A stretch of DNA of 64,000 bases, taken from contig NW_005179204.1 in the NCBI RefSeq assembly GCF_000350225.1, positions 1 to 64,000 of the forward strand, given 5' to 3'. The stretch is from Chondrus crispus. Lineage: Eukaryota; Rhodophyta; Florideophyceae; Gigartinales; Gigartinaceae. Both the position numbers and the translations under genes were made by a program. Shown one piece after another: positions 20,187 through 31,162 of the stretch. The notes beneath the pieces are model-generated. The model was not told the origin of the DNA and ran no database searches. It worked only from the letters and a program-made list of their open reading frames with translations. Numbering within the stretch: position 1 is the stretch's first letter; each line of letters opens with the position of its first letter.

Positions 20187-21051
20187 TCAACCGCTTCGTT
20201 ACGGTTGACGTGAGAACCGCACAGAAGTCAAGCCGTATTTGACTCCCAAAACCCAAGAACGCACGACGTAAAGGCGAGGCAGTACGGACTGCTAGCAAGG
20301 ATCCCGACCCCGCAGTGACCGACGATACGAGGACGCAGAGCTCGAAGGGGAGTCGAATACCCCTTCCGGAGCTGAAAGGTCGGACACCCCCCCCCGAACA
20401 GGGTCACCGGACGTTCCGTTAAGTCCGATCATCGCGGCGAGGGGAGGTCCAACGACTGAGGCAACCCCAACGGAATCACGGGACCCCTTGGAATAATAGT
20501 GGAGAGGAGCTGAAACGCGGGGTGTAGAGACCGAGAGTCACTGTGGCTCGTGAGAATGGGGGTCCCGGATGAGACAACGAGCAACTCCGCCAACGGCTAA
20601 TACGCGAAAATTGAGGCAAGGAGAAAACTACACTGTCATACCCCCGACCCGGTCTCGACAGCACTACCGGCGGATGAGGTGTGAAAAAATGAGAAGAAAT
20701 GGGGACACTTGTCGTACAGTGCGGCAACCCCACGCAGCGCCCCGCTCGCTCGGTGTCAATCCGCCACCACGGGAATGGAAAAATTAACGGAAAATTAATC
20801 GAAAAAAAGGGCAACTCACGTGAGCGAACGTACGCACGTCGGCATACGAGACACGCAATGCCCCGCGGGATACTGTACGAATCACCACCGCCGCCTGTTG
20901 CGTCTAATTAAGTGACGACGTCATAGTGGTAGAACGCGGTGCGACACCCCGACTCGGCTCGTTGCGCACCGACACCGCGCACAACCCCTGGGCCGATCGC
21001 AATACGGGTCAGGAAGCCTGTTCGACACCGGCCTTCTTTCCCCGCTCCGCG
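20187..21051 (+). other. Element 2 tail, proximal part, no supported gene
   Basis: Begins with CCCTCAACCGCTTCGTTACGG, a sequence also found just past pol in element 4. Otherwise it is purine-rich and noncoding as far as can be seen. Confidence 0.5.
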
Positions 21052-21564
21052 CGTGTTGCGCGTCCGCGCCCTCGCCCCCGAAGGGCGAGGGGCCCGAAGA
21101 AGGAGACACGTGTTTCGCGTCCGCGCCCTCGCCCCCGAAGGGCGAGGGGCGCAAAGAAGGAGACGCTTGTTGCGCGTCCGCGCCCTCGCCCCCGAAGGGC
21201 GAGGGGCGCAAAGAAGGAGACGCGTGTTTCGCGTCCGCGCCCTCGCCCCCGAAGGGCGAGGGGCGCAAAGAAGGAGACGCGTGTTTCGCGTCCGCGCCCT
21301 CGCCCCCGAAGGGCGAGGGGCGCAAAGAAGGAGACGCATGTTTCGCGTCCGCGCCCTCGCCCCCGAAGGGCGAGGGGCGCAAAGAAGGAGACGCGTGTTT
21401 CGCGTCCGCGCCCTCGCCCCCGAAGGGCGAGGGGCGCAAAGAAGGAGACGCGTGTTACGCGTCCGCGCCCTCGCCCCCGAAGGGCGAGGGGCGCCAAGAA
21501 GAAGACGCGTGTTTCGCGCCCGCGCCCTCGCCCCCGAAGGGCGAGGGGCGCGAAAAAGGAGACA
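21052..21564. repeat. 57-bp minisatellite, nine tandem copies
   Basis: Nine near-identical 57-bp units lie head to tail. Each holds an inverted repeat around CCGAA (GCGCCCTCGCCC pairing with GGGCGAGGGGCGC, one bulged base), so a strand could fold into nine successive hairpins. Because 57 is a multiple of three, several frames on both strands stay open through the array and give 19-residue repeats. I treat these as artefacts of periodicity, not proteins. It sits inside the gypsy tail. Confidence 0.95.
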
Positions 21565-22176
21565 GGGAGGGGGATGAGCAAGTCCGTCCCTCGCCAGGAA
21601 AAGTCAGGTAGGAACCCCTGAGGAACAGCACCGTGCGCAAACCGCTGTCGTACAGGGCGCTTGCACGCCGTGTGCAAGAGGAGGAGTTCAGCTCGCCAGT
21701 TTACGACTACAAACACGCACCGCGCTCCCCAACCCCGCGCCGCCTCGCGCTCTACGTCTCCATGCTCCTGTCGGCCCGTCCTGACGACCTCGGTGAGCAA
21801 CCAGGAGAACGCTTCGCGGCCCGCGCAGTGCTGTCAGGGCACGCGCGACGAGACGGCCAAGTAGGCTGTGCGCCGTGACGGCGGCCTCCGCTGCACGTTC
21901 CACCGCCCCGTCACGCCCATCACGGGCAGGACCTGGAGAGCCCTCCAACAACCTGATGCGTCTGCCTTGATGGACTTATACGAAAGGGGGGGTACTAAGC
22001 AACGAGGGCATGAAGGGTAATGGGAAGAAGAGGACCTACGCAAAGAACACGTAACCAGGGAAGCAATTTTACTGTGACCCGGCGACGAATCAACGCCCCC
22101 CCCCCCCCCTTTTTTTCCATAGTCTCGTTGACGGAGGGGTGAAGGGCCCCGCGCGGTTGACGACCAGACCGCGCGG
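21565..22176. other. Element 2 tail between minisatellite and antisense ORF
   Basis: Holds a homopolymer junction of about 15 C followed by 9 T (around 22096-22119). No gene supported. Confidence 0.5.
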
Positions 22177-24465
22177 TTAGCCGCTCGCGTCGTTTGAGGG
22201 CACGCGGGCCCCTGACCCACGGTTGTTCGGAGGACAGTACCCCGGGTGCCGGGGCAATTCGGCGTCCATGTCCGCCAAGGAGGGCATTGTGACACGAGTC
22301 ATACTCTCACCGCTCGCCCAGTTTCGGGACGGGCGAGGGTCAGACCCGTACGCGGCGTACGGGTCACGGATGGTAGTGGTAGCAGGACCGTGAGGAACGC
22401 CACCAGCTGGTAGGGGCGCCGACTGAGCCAAACGCAAGCGGTCGCGCTCGCACCGGTAGCGTTCGCGATCGTACACCGCCCGCTCGTAGGCCGCGGCTTG
22501 GCGCTCGGACGCCTCGCGCACGGACACTAGCTCCCGGTTCACCCGCTGCAGTTCCGCGGAGCGCGTTGCCAGGTCGTCACGTAGACCGCGCGCTTCATCA
22601 CTCCGAGTGAGGAACCATTCAGCCAGGGTATCGACCAACCCGCCTACGGTCCAAGCTCGCCGGCTGGCAACGCCTAACGCTAGCACTACCTTGGGGGCGA
22701 CCATCAGCTCCTCGTGGGGGAGCACCAGCTCACGTATGCGGCGCCCCCGGGGCGCGCCCTGCCTCACCGCGTCGAGTGGTGGGACAGGGAGGACAGCGTC
22801 TGAAGGAACAGGACCACCTGCGGGGTCGTGATCGGCACCCCGCGTCGGTCGAGAGGGGTACAGGGCGACACCAACGGAGTCTCCGCCCACGGCGTCGAGG
22901 TCCCGGTAGCGCTTCCGACGTCCACGCCGGTGTTCGGAACCAACCCCTCCCCTCCTTTCCGCGTTACCGACGGCCGGGGGCACGGGACGGGGACGCGCGG
23001 CGAAGGCGTCCATGGTTGGTTCGTACGTCAGGAAGGAGCTACGGGCGCCTGTGGTATAGTCCATCCACGAACGGTGGTTCAGAGGACTGACCTCTCCGAC
23101 CCGGCCCATGAGGCTAATGGCATGGTTGAACGTCCACGGGACGTGAGCAGAGCCGACGTCGGATGGATGCAGTGCGACGTCGGGAAGGCCCGACGCGACG
23201 CGCCCCACGAACGTGACCGTGGGGACGGGCTGCACGAACGCACGCTTGTTCATACACACCTCCGACATGAAAGCGCAGCACACGGACCACGCCCACTCGC
23301 GCTCATAGTTGTACGCGAGCCGCGGGTGGGCTGGGTGCTGTGGATCGGCGCACGCGATGCCGAAATGTTTCAGAATGGGAGGCAGCAAGGGGTGTACCCC
23401 CAACGACGGAAAGCTCTCCCGCACGACCAAGGGGAGAGCGGGAAAATCACCAACCGACAACCCGGACGCCAAGGCGGCAGATGGGATGACACGACCGTCC
23501 GCCTCGTTCTCTCCCCTGTAGGCGGACCAGTCGTGGTGAGCGAAACCCACGGCGTATAGCCGCATCAAGGAACACGAGGACTTCTGTAGAGCCACGAGGG
23601 GCTTGGTGAAGGCGTAGGGGCGGGGCGAGACGTACAGCCCCGCCACCTCTGACAGCACGAAGCGTCGGGGGTCTACCTGCACCGACCCGGCCAGGAGCGC
23701 CCCCATACGATCAACGTAGATGACCTCCGCCACGCTGTACGCGAATGTACGGTCGCCCGGCAGCTCGTCCGGGAGCTGGTAGCCGGCCCCGCCGCCTTCG
23801 GCCATTAAGCGGTGAAGGGCCGAAGACGCTTCTTCGAGGCCGCCCGTCTCGTACACCTTAAACACGCGGGCGAGATCGGGTCGAAGCCACCCGCACGAGA
23901 TCACCTCCGCCACGGTGACCCCGGAACGGCCCCGGCGTGACCAAGGGTACTGCAGCTCGTCGACAGAGAGCAGTGGGACATCGGAAGACGGAACCCCGAA
24001 CCACTGCGTGGCTGAGGCCACCTCCCCCTCCCGACCGGAGGAAGAGGGGTGAGGTACGGAGGTACGACGGCCGAAGGATGCATCGTCGGGAACACGAGCC
24101 GCCCCCACCGCCGCGGGAGCGGCAGAGCCGCGGGCGACGCCCGGATGCGCAACGGGAAGGACGACGGCCGCTGAGGTCGGTTGGGCAGCCGGACGGAACG
24201 CGATGACCGGTTTTGGTGGCCCCACGGGAGGAGCCACCAGCTCCACGGAGACGGTCGTGGAGCGGGAGCGGGACTTCTGGAAAGCCGGAGGAGCCGGCGG
24301 GGTCGGACGGGTCAGAGCGATGTCGTCCCCTTGCGATCCAGGGGACGCGCTCGATGACCCGACCCCGCGCGGCAAAGGAATCGCGACGACGGGAGCGCCC
24401 GCCGCCACGGGTTTGCTGCCGCCAGCGGACGGCGGCGGAGGAGGAAGAGAGGTCGAGTCGGCCAT
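22177..24465 (-). CDS. Antisense ORF (762 residues) in the gypsy element 2 tail, unknown function
   Basis: One uninterrupted frame lies opposite to the element's coding strand. The first 130 residues are Pro/Ala/Ser-rich and probably disordered. Residues about 150-470 look globular, with scattered Trp, Cys and Tyr (LSVDELQYPWSRRGRSG, YNYEREWAWSVCCAFMSEVC). A basic patch (RRGRRKRYRDLD, near 505) follows, and residues about 615-690 are rich in Arg, Glu and Leu with heptad spacing (DEARGLRDDLATRSAELQRVNREL), likely a coiled coil. The layout (disordered N-terminus, globular core, coiled coil, Arg-rich region) resembles gag-like or plant Tat/Ogre-lineage extra-ORF proteins only in general shape; no family is recognised. 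The GC-rich sequence favours long chance frames, but 762 codons with varied composition is long for chance. No counterpart is visible in the tail of element 4. Confidence 0.55.
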   Translation of the reverse strand: MADSTSLPPPPPSAGGSKPVAAGAPVVAIPLPRGVGSSSASPGSQGDDIALTRPTPPAPPAFQKSRSRSTTVSVELVAPPVGPPKPVIAFRPAAQPTSAAVVLPVAHPGVARGSAAPAAVGAARVPDDASFGRRTSVPHPSSSGREGEVASATQWFGVPSSDVPLLSVDELQYPWSRRGRSGVTVAEVISCGWLRPDLARVFKVYETGGLEEASSALHRLMAEGGGAGYQLPDELPGDRTFAYSVAEVIYVDRMGALLAGSVQVDPRRFVLSEVAGLYVSPRPYAFTKPLVALQKSSCSLMRLYAVGFAHHDWSAYRGENEADGRVIPSAALASGLSVGDFPALPLVVRESFPSLGVHPLLPPILKHFGIACADPQHPAHPRLAYNYEREWAWSVCCAFMSEVCMNKRAFVQPVPTVTFVGRVASGLPDVALHPSDVGSAHVPWTFNHAISLMGRVGEVSPLNHRSWMDYTTGARSSFLTYEPTMDAFAARPRPVPPAVGNAERRGGVGSEHRRGRRKRYRDLDAVGGDSVGVALYPSRPTRGADHDPAGGPVPSDAVLPVPPLDAVRQGAPRGRRIRELVLPHEELMVAPKVVLALGVASRRAWTVGGLVDTLAEWFLTRSDEARGLRDDLATRSAELQRVNRELVSVREASERQAAAYERAVYDRERYRCERDRLRLAQSAPLPAGGVPHGPATTTIRDPYAAYGSDPRPSRNWASGESMTRVTMPSLADMDAELPRHPGYCPPNNRGSGARVPSNDASG

Positions 24466-26207
24466 GATAGGACGGCCGATATCACGGAGTGGAGGCGATC
24501 GGTCGAGACTATCAAGAGGAGGAATGGGACAGCCCGAAGCGGAGCGGGAGTTGCCTACCAGCGGCGCCGGTGGGGGTCCCGGGAGCGAAGGGCGATGGCT
24601 CTACAAGCCACCTCAAGAATCGGCGGAACGCGCGCGCGACATGCGCCAACCGTCGCCTTACAGGACACCCTACGGCACACGCAGCGTGAGCTTGCCCAGT
24701 GTAAGGGCCGCCGCGTATCCCGCACTACAGCGGGGCGAGTGAAAACCGCCGCCGCGCACGAACGCGCACCACGCTGGGGCACTTTCATGAGGTGCACCAC
24801 AGGACAACCGCCTCCGCCACTCCCTCTCGGCCACCGATGCCAACCCACGCCCCCGCTCGTCGAAAGCGCGTATGCGCAAGTCCGTCGCCCAAGGGTCCCC
24901 GGAGAGGATGCCCCGTAGGCCAAGGGGACCGGGACCCCTTTCGGACTCTTGCGGCGTGCGCGACGGAAGCACGCTCTCTCCCCGCTCCGGACCAACGGGC
25001 TCCTCGGGCAATGCTAGGGTCCCGAGACCCGGTGACTGATATACGCCGCGCGGTCACAAAGGGGTCTGACTGAGGAGGGGGTATGCGTGTTGAGGCTATT
25101 GTCACGCAGGTCGCCGCTTTCGGGGCGCTGTGAACAGCTGTGAGAGATAATATGGTCTGGTCGTTGCGAACACGCGTGCAGTTGGCCGAAGAAGGAAAAC
25201 GGGGCCACGAAAGGAGGCACACGACACACCGCGCGTGGACGGGGTGCAAACAACCACGCCGACGAAACCGGCTCCGACGCTTAGATCTGCGACGCGAGGG
25301 GCCGTACGGAAAACACCGGAATGAGCGCCGCTTGTCTAAGGCAACCGCCCCGTACGACGTCGAAAATAATTAGGAAGAGGAGAAGGACCGACGGAGACTC
25401 CGACTCAGGGGAGACCGGTCCCTCGCACGCGTGGGGCATTCCGCCACGCGCAGCCACACGAGCAGTATGGGCGTAGCACAGCATGATGTCACCAACCACG
25501 GTCCGGTTGACAACTGCCGTCGCGAGGATCGGGGGGGCACCGCCACACTGATCCGTTTCAAGGAGCAAAGCCCGCCCATTTGCACAAACCGGACACCGCG
25601 CGGACGGAAGGAAGGACCAGTTGCTCATACGAGCACCGAGTACGACCACCTGCACCTCGTCCCGTGCCCGAACGATCAAGCACACCGTGCCCTGCTTTCG
25701 CAGCAGACACCACCTCACGCCACCGTGCAGAGATGACACTACCCCGGTCTGACAAGAGTGAAACCCCTACAGATACATTGTTCAGAATAGAGAGAAGAGG
25801 AACGAACAAGATGGAAGGACAGGAGCAATCGTAAGAGGCGGGAAGGGGTCGTCGGGATCGCGAGCAACACGCCGTGCAGCTGTAAGACTGAGTTAGTCGA
25901 CCTGGGAAGGACCGAACCTGACATTGGTTGCGGAACTCAGAACTGGAAACCGCTGCAGTGGAGGGCGGCGGACAACGCGGACTCGAGAAGGTGGGTCGGT
26001 AGGACAAGGAAGGAAAAAGAATCCAGGGACGGGCACAGGAGGAGTTCTAGGAAAGGCCACCCTCGATCGCAAAACCACTCGGACGGGGAATGGCGATCGC
26101 GGATGACAGAAACGCACGGACGCAAGAGCGCCAGGGAGTTTGTCCACCGTCGGCGGTGCTGGCGAAGGTTCAGGCAGTGGGACGGACAGATTCTACAAGC
26201 CTCAAGA
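24466..26207. other. Element 2 tail, distal part, no supported gene
   Basis: Purine-rich on the plus strand. Short frames on both strands have biased composition and no family signature. A region upstream of the antisense ORF ATG (24466-24750) could hold its promoter, but no motif stands out. Confidence 0.5.
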
Positions 26208-26242
26208 GTGAACGCGGACGTTCACACTCGAGGGGGGGGTGA
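26208..26242 (+). promoter_or_regulatory. 3' hairpin plus polypurine tract of gypsy element 2
   Basis: The 18-base inverted repeat (GTGAACG, loop CGGA, CGTTCAC) at 26208-26225 is followed by GAGGGGGGGG and then the LTR at 26243. This is the expected place of the plus-strand primer and a second copy of the module at 20152. Confidence 0.75.
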
Positions 26243-26835
26243 TGTGGTATAACCCCAAACGGAAATTAGATTAGAATTGGATCAGGGACAGTAAGGCAAC
26301 GAGCCTTACAGCCATGCGCGCACACACGTGTCGTCCACGTGTTCGGGACGCGTACTACACGTGGACTGTCAGCCCCGCCGGCTGACAGCGTTACAGTGTC
26401 GGTAGACCGGCACTACTGTAGAGTTATGATAGACTACAATGTACATTAAATATGAGCGGACCGCCGGCGGTGGAGGAGGACAAGCAGGGACTTGTCAAGG
26501 ATCCTCCACCTTGGTCCGCCCGCTTACTTTTAGGTACTTCCGTCCGTTTTACCTAGGAGTCGCACCGCGCGCGGGTTGAGGACGCGCGTAGCACGCCCAC
26601 GAGCCGGCTCCGCCTCCGCCCGTCGGTACTGGATCGTCACCCAGTACCGCTCCGGGGCGTCGAGGCGTAGAACCGCTCGCGCGTGCGCGCGTCCTCCCCG
26701 ATCCCGCTCTACCACCGCTACCTCGAGCCCGTGCTCGGTACCGTGGGTGGGCCGTGCTTCTGTCTCCCCGCCGATCGGGGTCTTTCCGAACTGTCAGTAC
26801 TCACCCCCCTCGTCGTTGGGGGTGATTATACTACA
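26243..26835 (+). repeat. 3' LTR of gypsy element 2 (593 bp)
   Basis: Starts TGTGGTATAACCCC and ends GATTATACTACA. From the TATA-like TTAAATAT onward it is nearly identical to the 5' LTR; upstream U3 differs strongly but keeps hairpins in the same order (for example GTAAGGC/GCCTTAC in place of GTAGAGC/GCTCTAC). Confidence 0.85.
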
Positions 26836-27293
26836 GACAGGACCTCACGAGAGATTCAGATTCAAAAGGCAACGTGTGCGCTGTAAACAGTCCTTGCAGG
26901 ATTGATTTGAATTCGTAAGGCAACGTGTGAGCTGTAAACGTGCCTTACGAATTTGTGCCACGCTGGATTTGGAATAGTAAGGGAATTTGTGCTTTGCTGT
27001 GCTTTGTTGTACTGCCTTACTAATTTCTCCGTCATGACAGTGCTAATTCGTCAGGCGGTTTTCTGTTATGTTTGTTGGGCCATCGCCAGTTTGGCTGAGT
27101 AGCAAGACGGGCACATGCGTTAGAGCCAATACATTTGTAGTATGTGTGTCGTAGTGTTTGGTAGTAGAGTTCTAGAAGATTGCAGAAGTGTATAAGTAGT
27201 GCCAGAAGTTGGCCACTCAAAGTAAATCGGTACCCAATCCTTCAACTTCACCTCATCAACCGTCCTTCGAATCCCCTTCGCCCCGCTGACCTA
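26836..27293 (+). repeat. Remnant LTR of a third copia family (family D), 5' truncated
   Basis: The right end CCCCGCTGACCTACCATTA and the promoter segment TATAAGTAGTGCCAGAAGTTGGC (TATA at 27191) resemble the family B copia LTR (TATAAGTAGCGCCA...GTTGGC). A 13-bp inverted repeat (AATTCGTAAGGCA at 26910-26922 and its complement at 26941-26953) lies near the left. The left end is cut by the gypsy LTR; the right end abuts truncated family A pol with no PBS. It is probably the remains of an insertion that removed the 3' end of copia A copy 1. Confidence 0.5.
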
Positions 27294-30200
27294 CCATTAG
27301 ACTTTGCAACTACTGTTTGTTTCCGGGAAGCCCAACTGATAGGCCCATCACAAAGCTTGAACGCGTACCCACTCGTTGATTTTCGTGATTCAAGGCATCC
27401 ACCCCAATCTGCGTCGCTATACCCATGAACTTCCGTACCAAGATCATCTTTACCAAACACTATTCCAAGATGCTGGGACCCACGCAAGTATCTCAAAACA
27501 CGTTTCACACCTGACCAGTGCGACTCGTGAGGGTTGGCACAGTGTTGAGATAACTTTCCAATGGCAAACGCAATACCGGGGCGGGTCCCGACCATTAGAA
27601 ACATTAGACATCCAATAGCCTGACGATATGGTTCAAAGCATGGGTTGTCATCAGTGCCAGTTTCGGCCACTTGCATTGTGACATGTCGAGACTGTTCCAT
27701 CGGAGTAACGCAAGGATTGCATGCCGACATTTTGAACCGTTTCAGTACTGCTTGGGCATACTTCGACTGCGTGACGGTCAGGACGTGTTTAGAACGTATA
27801 CGGTCGATCTCTAGACCAATACAAGTCTTCGCTTCGCCAAGGTCTTTCATATCGAATCGTTTGTTGAGTTCATTTTTCATCCATAATATGGCCTCCAAGT
27901 CACTTCCAGCCAGCAGCTGATCGTCCACGTACAACGCGATAATCATGATGACATTGCCTTGACGTCGAATGTAAAGACATGGGTCGCTGCGTGTAGTGTT
28001 GAAACCAAGTTCAGTGATCAGAAACTCATCGATCTTACTATGCCATTGGCGATGGGCTTGCTTAAGACCATAGATTGCTTTCAAAAGTTTACACACCGAA
28101 TCAGGTTTGACTTTGTCGATGCATCCTTCAGGTTGCTCCATGTAGATTTCTTCATGAAGGTCACCGTTGAGGAAGGCAGTCACCACGTCCATCTGATGCA
28201 GCTCAAGGTCAAAGTGCGCAACCAGTGCCAGCAGCAGACGGATAGTTGTGAACTTGATGACAGGGGCGAAAGTTTCATTGCAATCGATGCCTTCTACTTG
28301 TCGAAAGCCTCGTGCCACAAGACGTCCCTTTGCAGTTTCGACCAATTTTCCGGACTCGTCAGGAAGTTGCTTCACTCTGAAAACCCACCTGGACGTCAGG
28401 ACGTTTGATGCTTGAGATCTTGGGACAAGTGTCCATGTTTTGTTTTTGTGTTGTGAAGCAAGTTCTTTGTCGATGCCCTTCTGCCAGAAGCGAGCTTTTG
28501 GAGAATCCATAGCTTGCTTGTACGAGTTTGGGATTTCCGTTATCACATGGGCGTGGCTAAGGAGTCCAGCAGTCACCAAAGCTGCTGCCCACCACGCCCC
28601 AGGCGTTTTGCGAACGCGAGTGGACCGACGGAGATTAGTTGGCGGATCAATAGTTTCTTCCTCAACTACGTGTTGCTCAACTGTTTCGGTAGTTTCGTCC
28701 TCCCCTGCAGTTGGGGAGGAGTTGGAGGACTCATCAGAGTCTTGTTGTTCATCCGGCGATGATGCTTCTGATGCCACTGCATCATTTTCTGCAACTTCCT
28801 CATCGATGTTCAAGTTGATTGTGTCATCATGAGTTGTAGCCTCCTCGTTTGTTTCCATCGGTTCACCAGATTTGCCTCCCGTGGACTCGTCAAAAGTAAC
28901 ATCGCTGGATACGATCACTTTGTGCAAATCACCTTCCCACAACTTGTAAGCTTTCGTATTTTCAGCATACCCTAGAAACATTGCCTCCTTTGCACGGGCG
29001 TCAAGTTTCTGGATGTTGTGTTTTGGTAATGTATACCAACACTTTGAACCGAAAACACGCAAATGACCAACATTTGGCACAGATTTCATCCATAAGTGGT
29101 ATGGGTCATCTTGGGGGGAATGGCACGTGACGTGACTCGATTTCGAACGTACACTGCATTGGAAAGTGCTTCTGCCCAGAACCCCTTTGTAACTTCCTTG
29201 TGCGCTAGCATGGAGCGCACCAAGTTTACCAAAGTTCTGTTCAGTCGTTCGGCGACGCCATTTTGCTCCGGTGTGTACGCGGTCGTCATTTGATGCTGAG
29301 TACCATTTGCAATCAGAAAAGACTTAAACTCCGTGGACAGATACTCACCACCTCGATCGGTGCGAAACACTTTGATCTTGCGACCAGTGTGAGTCTGAGC
29401 AAGTTGTGCAAACATTTTGTATCGTTCAAATGCTTCTGATTTATGGTGCATAGGGTACACTACTGACCAGTTTGAGTGATCATCTATGAAGGTAATGAAG
29501 TACTTGGCACCACCAATGGACTGCACCTCTAAGGGGCCACAAACATCAGAGTGAACTAAGTCTAGACAGAAGTATGCCCGCCTCGAGGACCGCTCTTTTG
29601 GGATCAGAGATCGAGTGGCTTTGCCGTAGACGCACGCAGAACATTTTTCAGAGATGCAATCATTGTCAGTATTGTTGATTTTGTTAGCCTCATTACCAAG
29701 TAGTTTGACTCCACTTACCACATTGTCACGAATCATCGAAGCAATACCTTGAGAATGCACATGTGCAAAGCGCTTATGCCACGTTTGCAGGGTGGCAGCA
29801 TGTGCAGATCCGATGCCACTGACGATGTCGAGAACGTAAAGTTCTCCAGCCAATGTCGCAGTCGCCGCTACAGTTGGGCCTCGTCTGATCATGCATTTTC
29901 CATTTTCGAACCCAACTTTTAGTCCAAGTTCAGTCATTCGACTGACAGAGAGCAGAGAGAACGCAAAGTCCGGAACGTGCAATACATCCGTCAACTTGCA
30001 CGGTTCGATGCGGCCATTCACATTTAACTTCAAGTGAACGTCACCACGGCCGGCAACCTTTGCACTAGCCTTGGTTCCCATCTGAACAGAGGCGGATTCA
30101 AGTGGCTCATACGTTGCAAACAAAGATCGGTCATATGTAATATGAGCTGTCCAAGCTGAATCTACGAGCCACGAAGGCAACATCTCCATATCGTTCGTGT

Positions 30201-30336
30201 GCGAAGCTTTCGACATCAGACATGTGAAGTCGACGCTGTTTACAAGCATGTCGGGATCAGGTTTCTGTGTGACAAATGCAGATTGTTTCCGCTGAGACAT
30301 ACGCGGTTTATATCCGCTAGGAGGAGCCGGGCGACG
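27294..30336 (-). pseudogene. pol: Copia A copy 1 pol (protease to RNase H), decayed
   Basis: Frame 30300-29086 carries the protease (WLVDSAWTAHI; Trp replaces the Cys of copy 2), the GAG-pre-integrase zinc region (WHKRFAHVHSQG...CSACVYG) and the integrase core (LVHSDVCGPL, RTDRGGEYL, PEQNGVAERLNR). A one-base change near 29095 shifts the frame. Frame 29089-27290 has the end of integrase, reverse transcriptase (IALYVDDQLLAGSD) and RNase H up to ISWASRKQTVVAKS. There the family D LTR remnant replaces the rest of RNase H, including the catalytic Glu in CEAEYIA and the later Asp. Function is lost. Confidence 0.9.
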
Positions 30337-31098
30337 TATAGAAAGGTCAGCGGGGCAGAGGGAAGAAGGATGGTTGAAGGTTGCTGGTGGTTGACGGGAA
30401 AAGAAGTTGATACCATTTTACTCTTGGTCGCCAACTATTGGCGCTACTTATACTCTTCGAACTACATACAATACGAGCCATTAGGGCTGGTCACGTGACT
30501 CTCCTTCTTGCACTCGTTGATAATCAAGTGACTCTCCCTGTTGCACTCTCGGTTGATAATCAAGTGACTCTCCTACTTCCATTCTCGGTTGATAATCAAA
30601 TGACTCTCCTTCTTGCACTCTCGGTTGATAATCAAGTGACTCTCCTACTTCCACTCTCGGTTGATAATCAAATGACTCTCCTTCTTGCACTCTCTCTTGC
30701 TAATAATTTGGGACCGTTTGAGAGTCAATAATATCTGAATGTACTGTACTGTAGATTACAGATTTTACACTACTATTAATAACCACTGTGGCACATACGT
30801 CATACACGTGTAGGACAAATGTCATACGTGTCACACACATGTCAAATCGAGAAAAATGAAACATGTTCAGAATGTACTGTAGAGTGCCACGAGGTACATA
30901 ACTTACACGTGTCAACACCAAAATTGAAACATGCTCGGAAATGATAGGAAAGTGCAACCGTGTACAAATATGACACGTGTCGATGTTGAAGACCAAACAT
31001 CCTGAGAATGCTCTTGCAAGCATGTTACGTTTCGTCGACGTACACGTGTAATATCTGTCCAGGCTTGTAGCTTAGCATGTGGTCGAAGATTTCCAACA
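30337..31098 (-). repeat. Solo LTR of copia family B (762 bp), TSD CGACG
   Basis: On the minus strand it begins TGTTGGAAATCTTCGACC and ends CTGACCTTTCTATA. CGACG flanks it at 30332-30336 and 31099-31103, showing a clean insertion into family A gag/pol followed by LTR-LTR recombination. It contains the family B array of 36-bp repeats (about 30490-30700) and a TATA element near 30444-30452. Confidence 0.9.
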
Positions 31099-31162
31099 CG
31101 ACGCCCATTCAAATCCTTTCCCCAGCAGCGGGTTGCCGTATGGCCTTTATGACCGCAGTTCG

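Larger units (their letters stand above)
12226..26835 (+). mobile_element. Ty3/gypsy element 2: chromovirus with a long post-pol tail (14.6 kb)
   Basis: Order: 5' LTR, PBS, gag, -1 frameshift site, pol (protease, RT, RNase H, integrase, chromodomain), internal hairpin plus purine tract, 6 kb tail with antisense ORF and minisatellite, second hairpin plus purine tract, 3' LTR. Flanks TTCAT (12221-12225) and GACAG (26836-26840) do not match. The two LTRs are nearly identical from the TATA region onward but clearly different in U3. Both facts suggest recombination with another copy after or during insertion. Pol is intact but gag has a frameshift, so the copy is probably non-autonomous. It interrupts the MULE on its left. 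Confidence 0.85.

Noticed and set aside
21052-21564. CRISPR-like array
   Set aside because: There are no unique spacers; the units are contiguous and the setting is eukaryotic retrotransposon DNA.
21009-21800. Long frames with 19-residue repeats on both strands across the minisatellite
   Set aside because: The repeat period is a multiple of three and the unit lacks stops, so open frames on both strands are automatic.
20176-26242. Envelope gene in the gypsy tail
   Set aside because: No frame in the sense direction has a signal peptide, furin-like site or membrane anchor.
26243-26835. Solo LTR unrelated to element 2
   Set aside because: It directly follows a hairpin plus purine tract in the right orientation, as a 3' LTR should.
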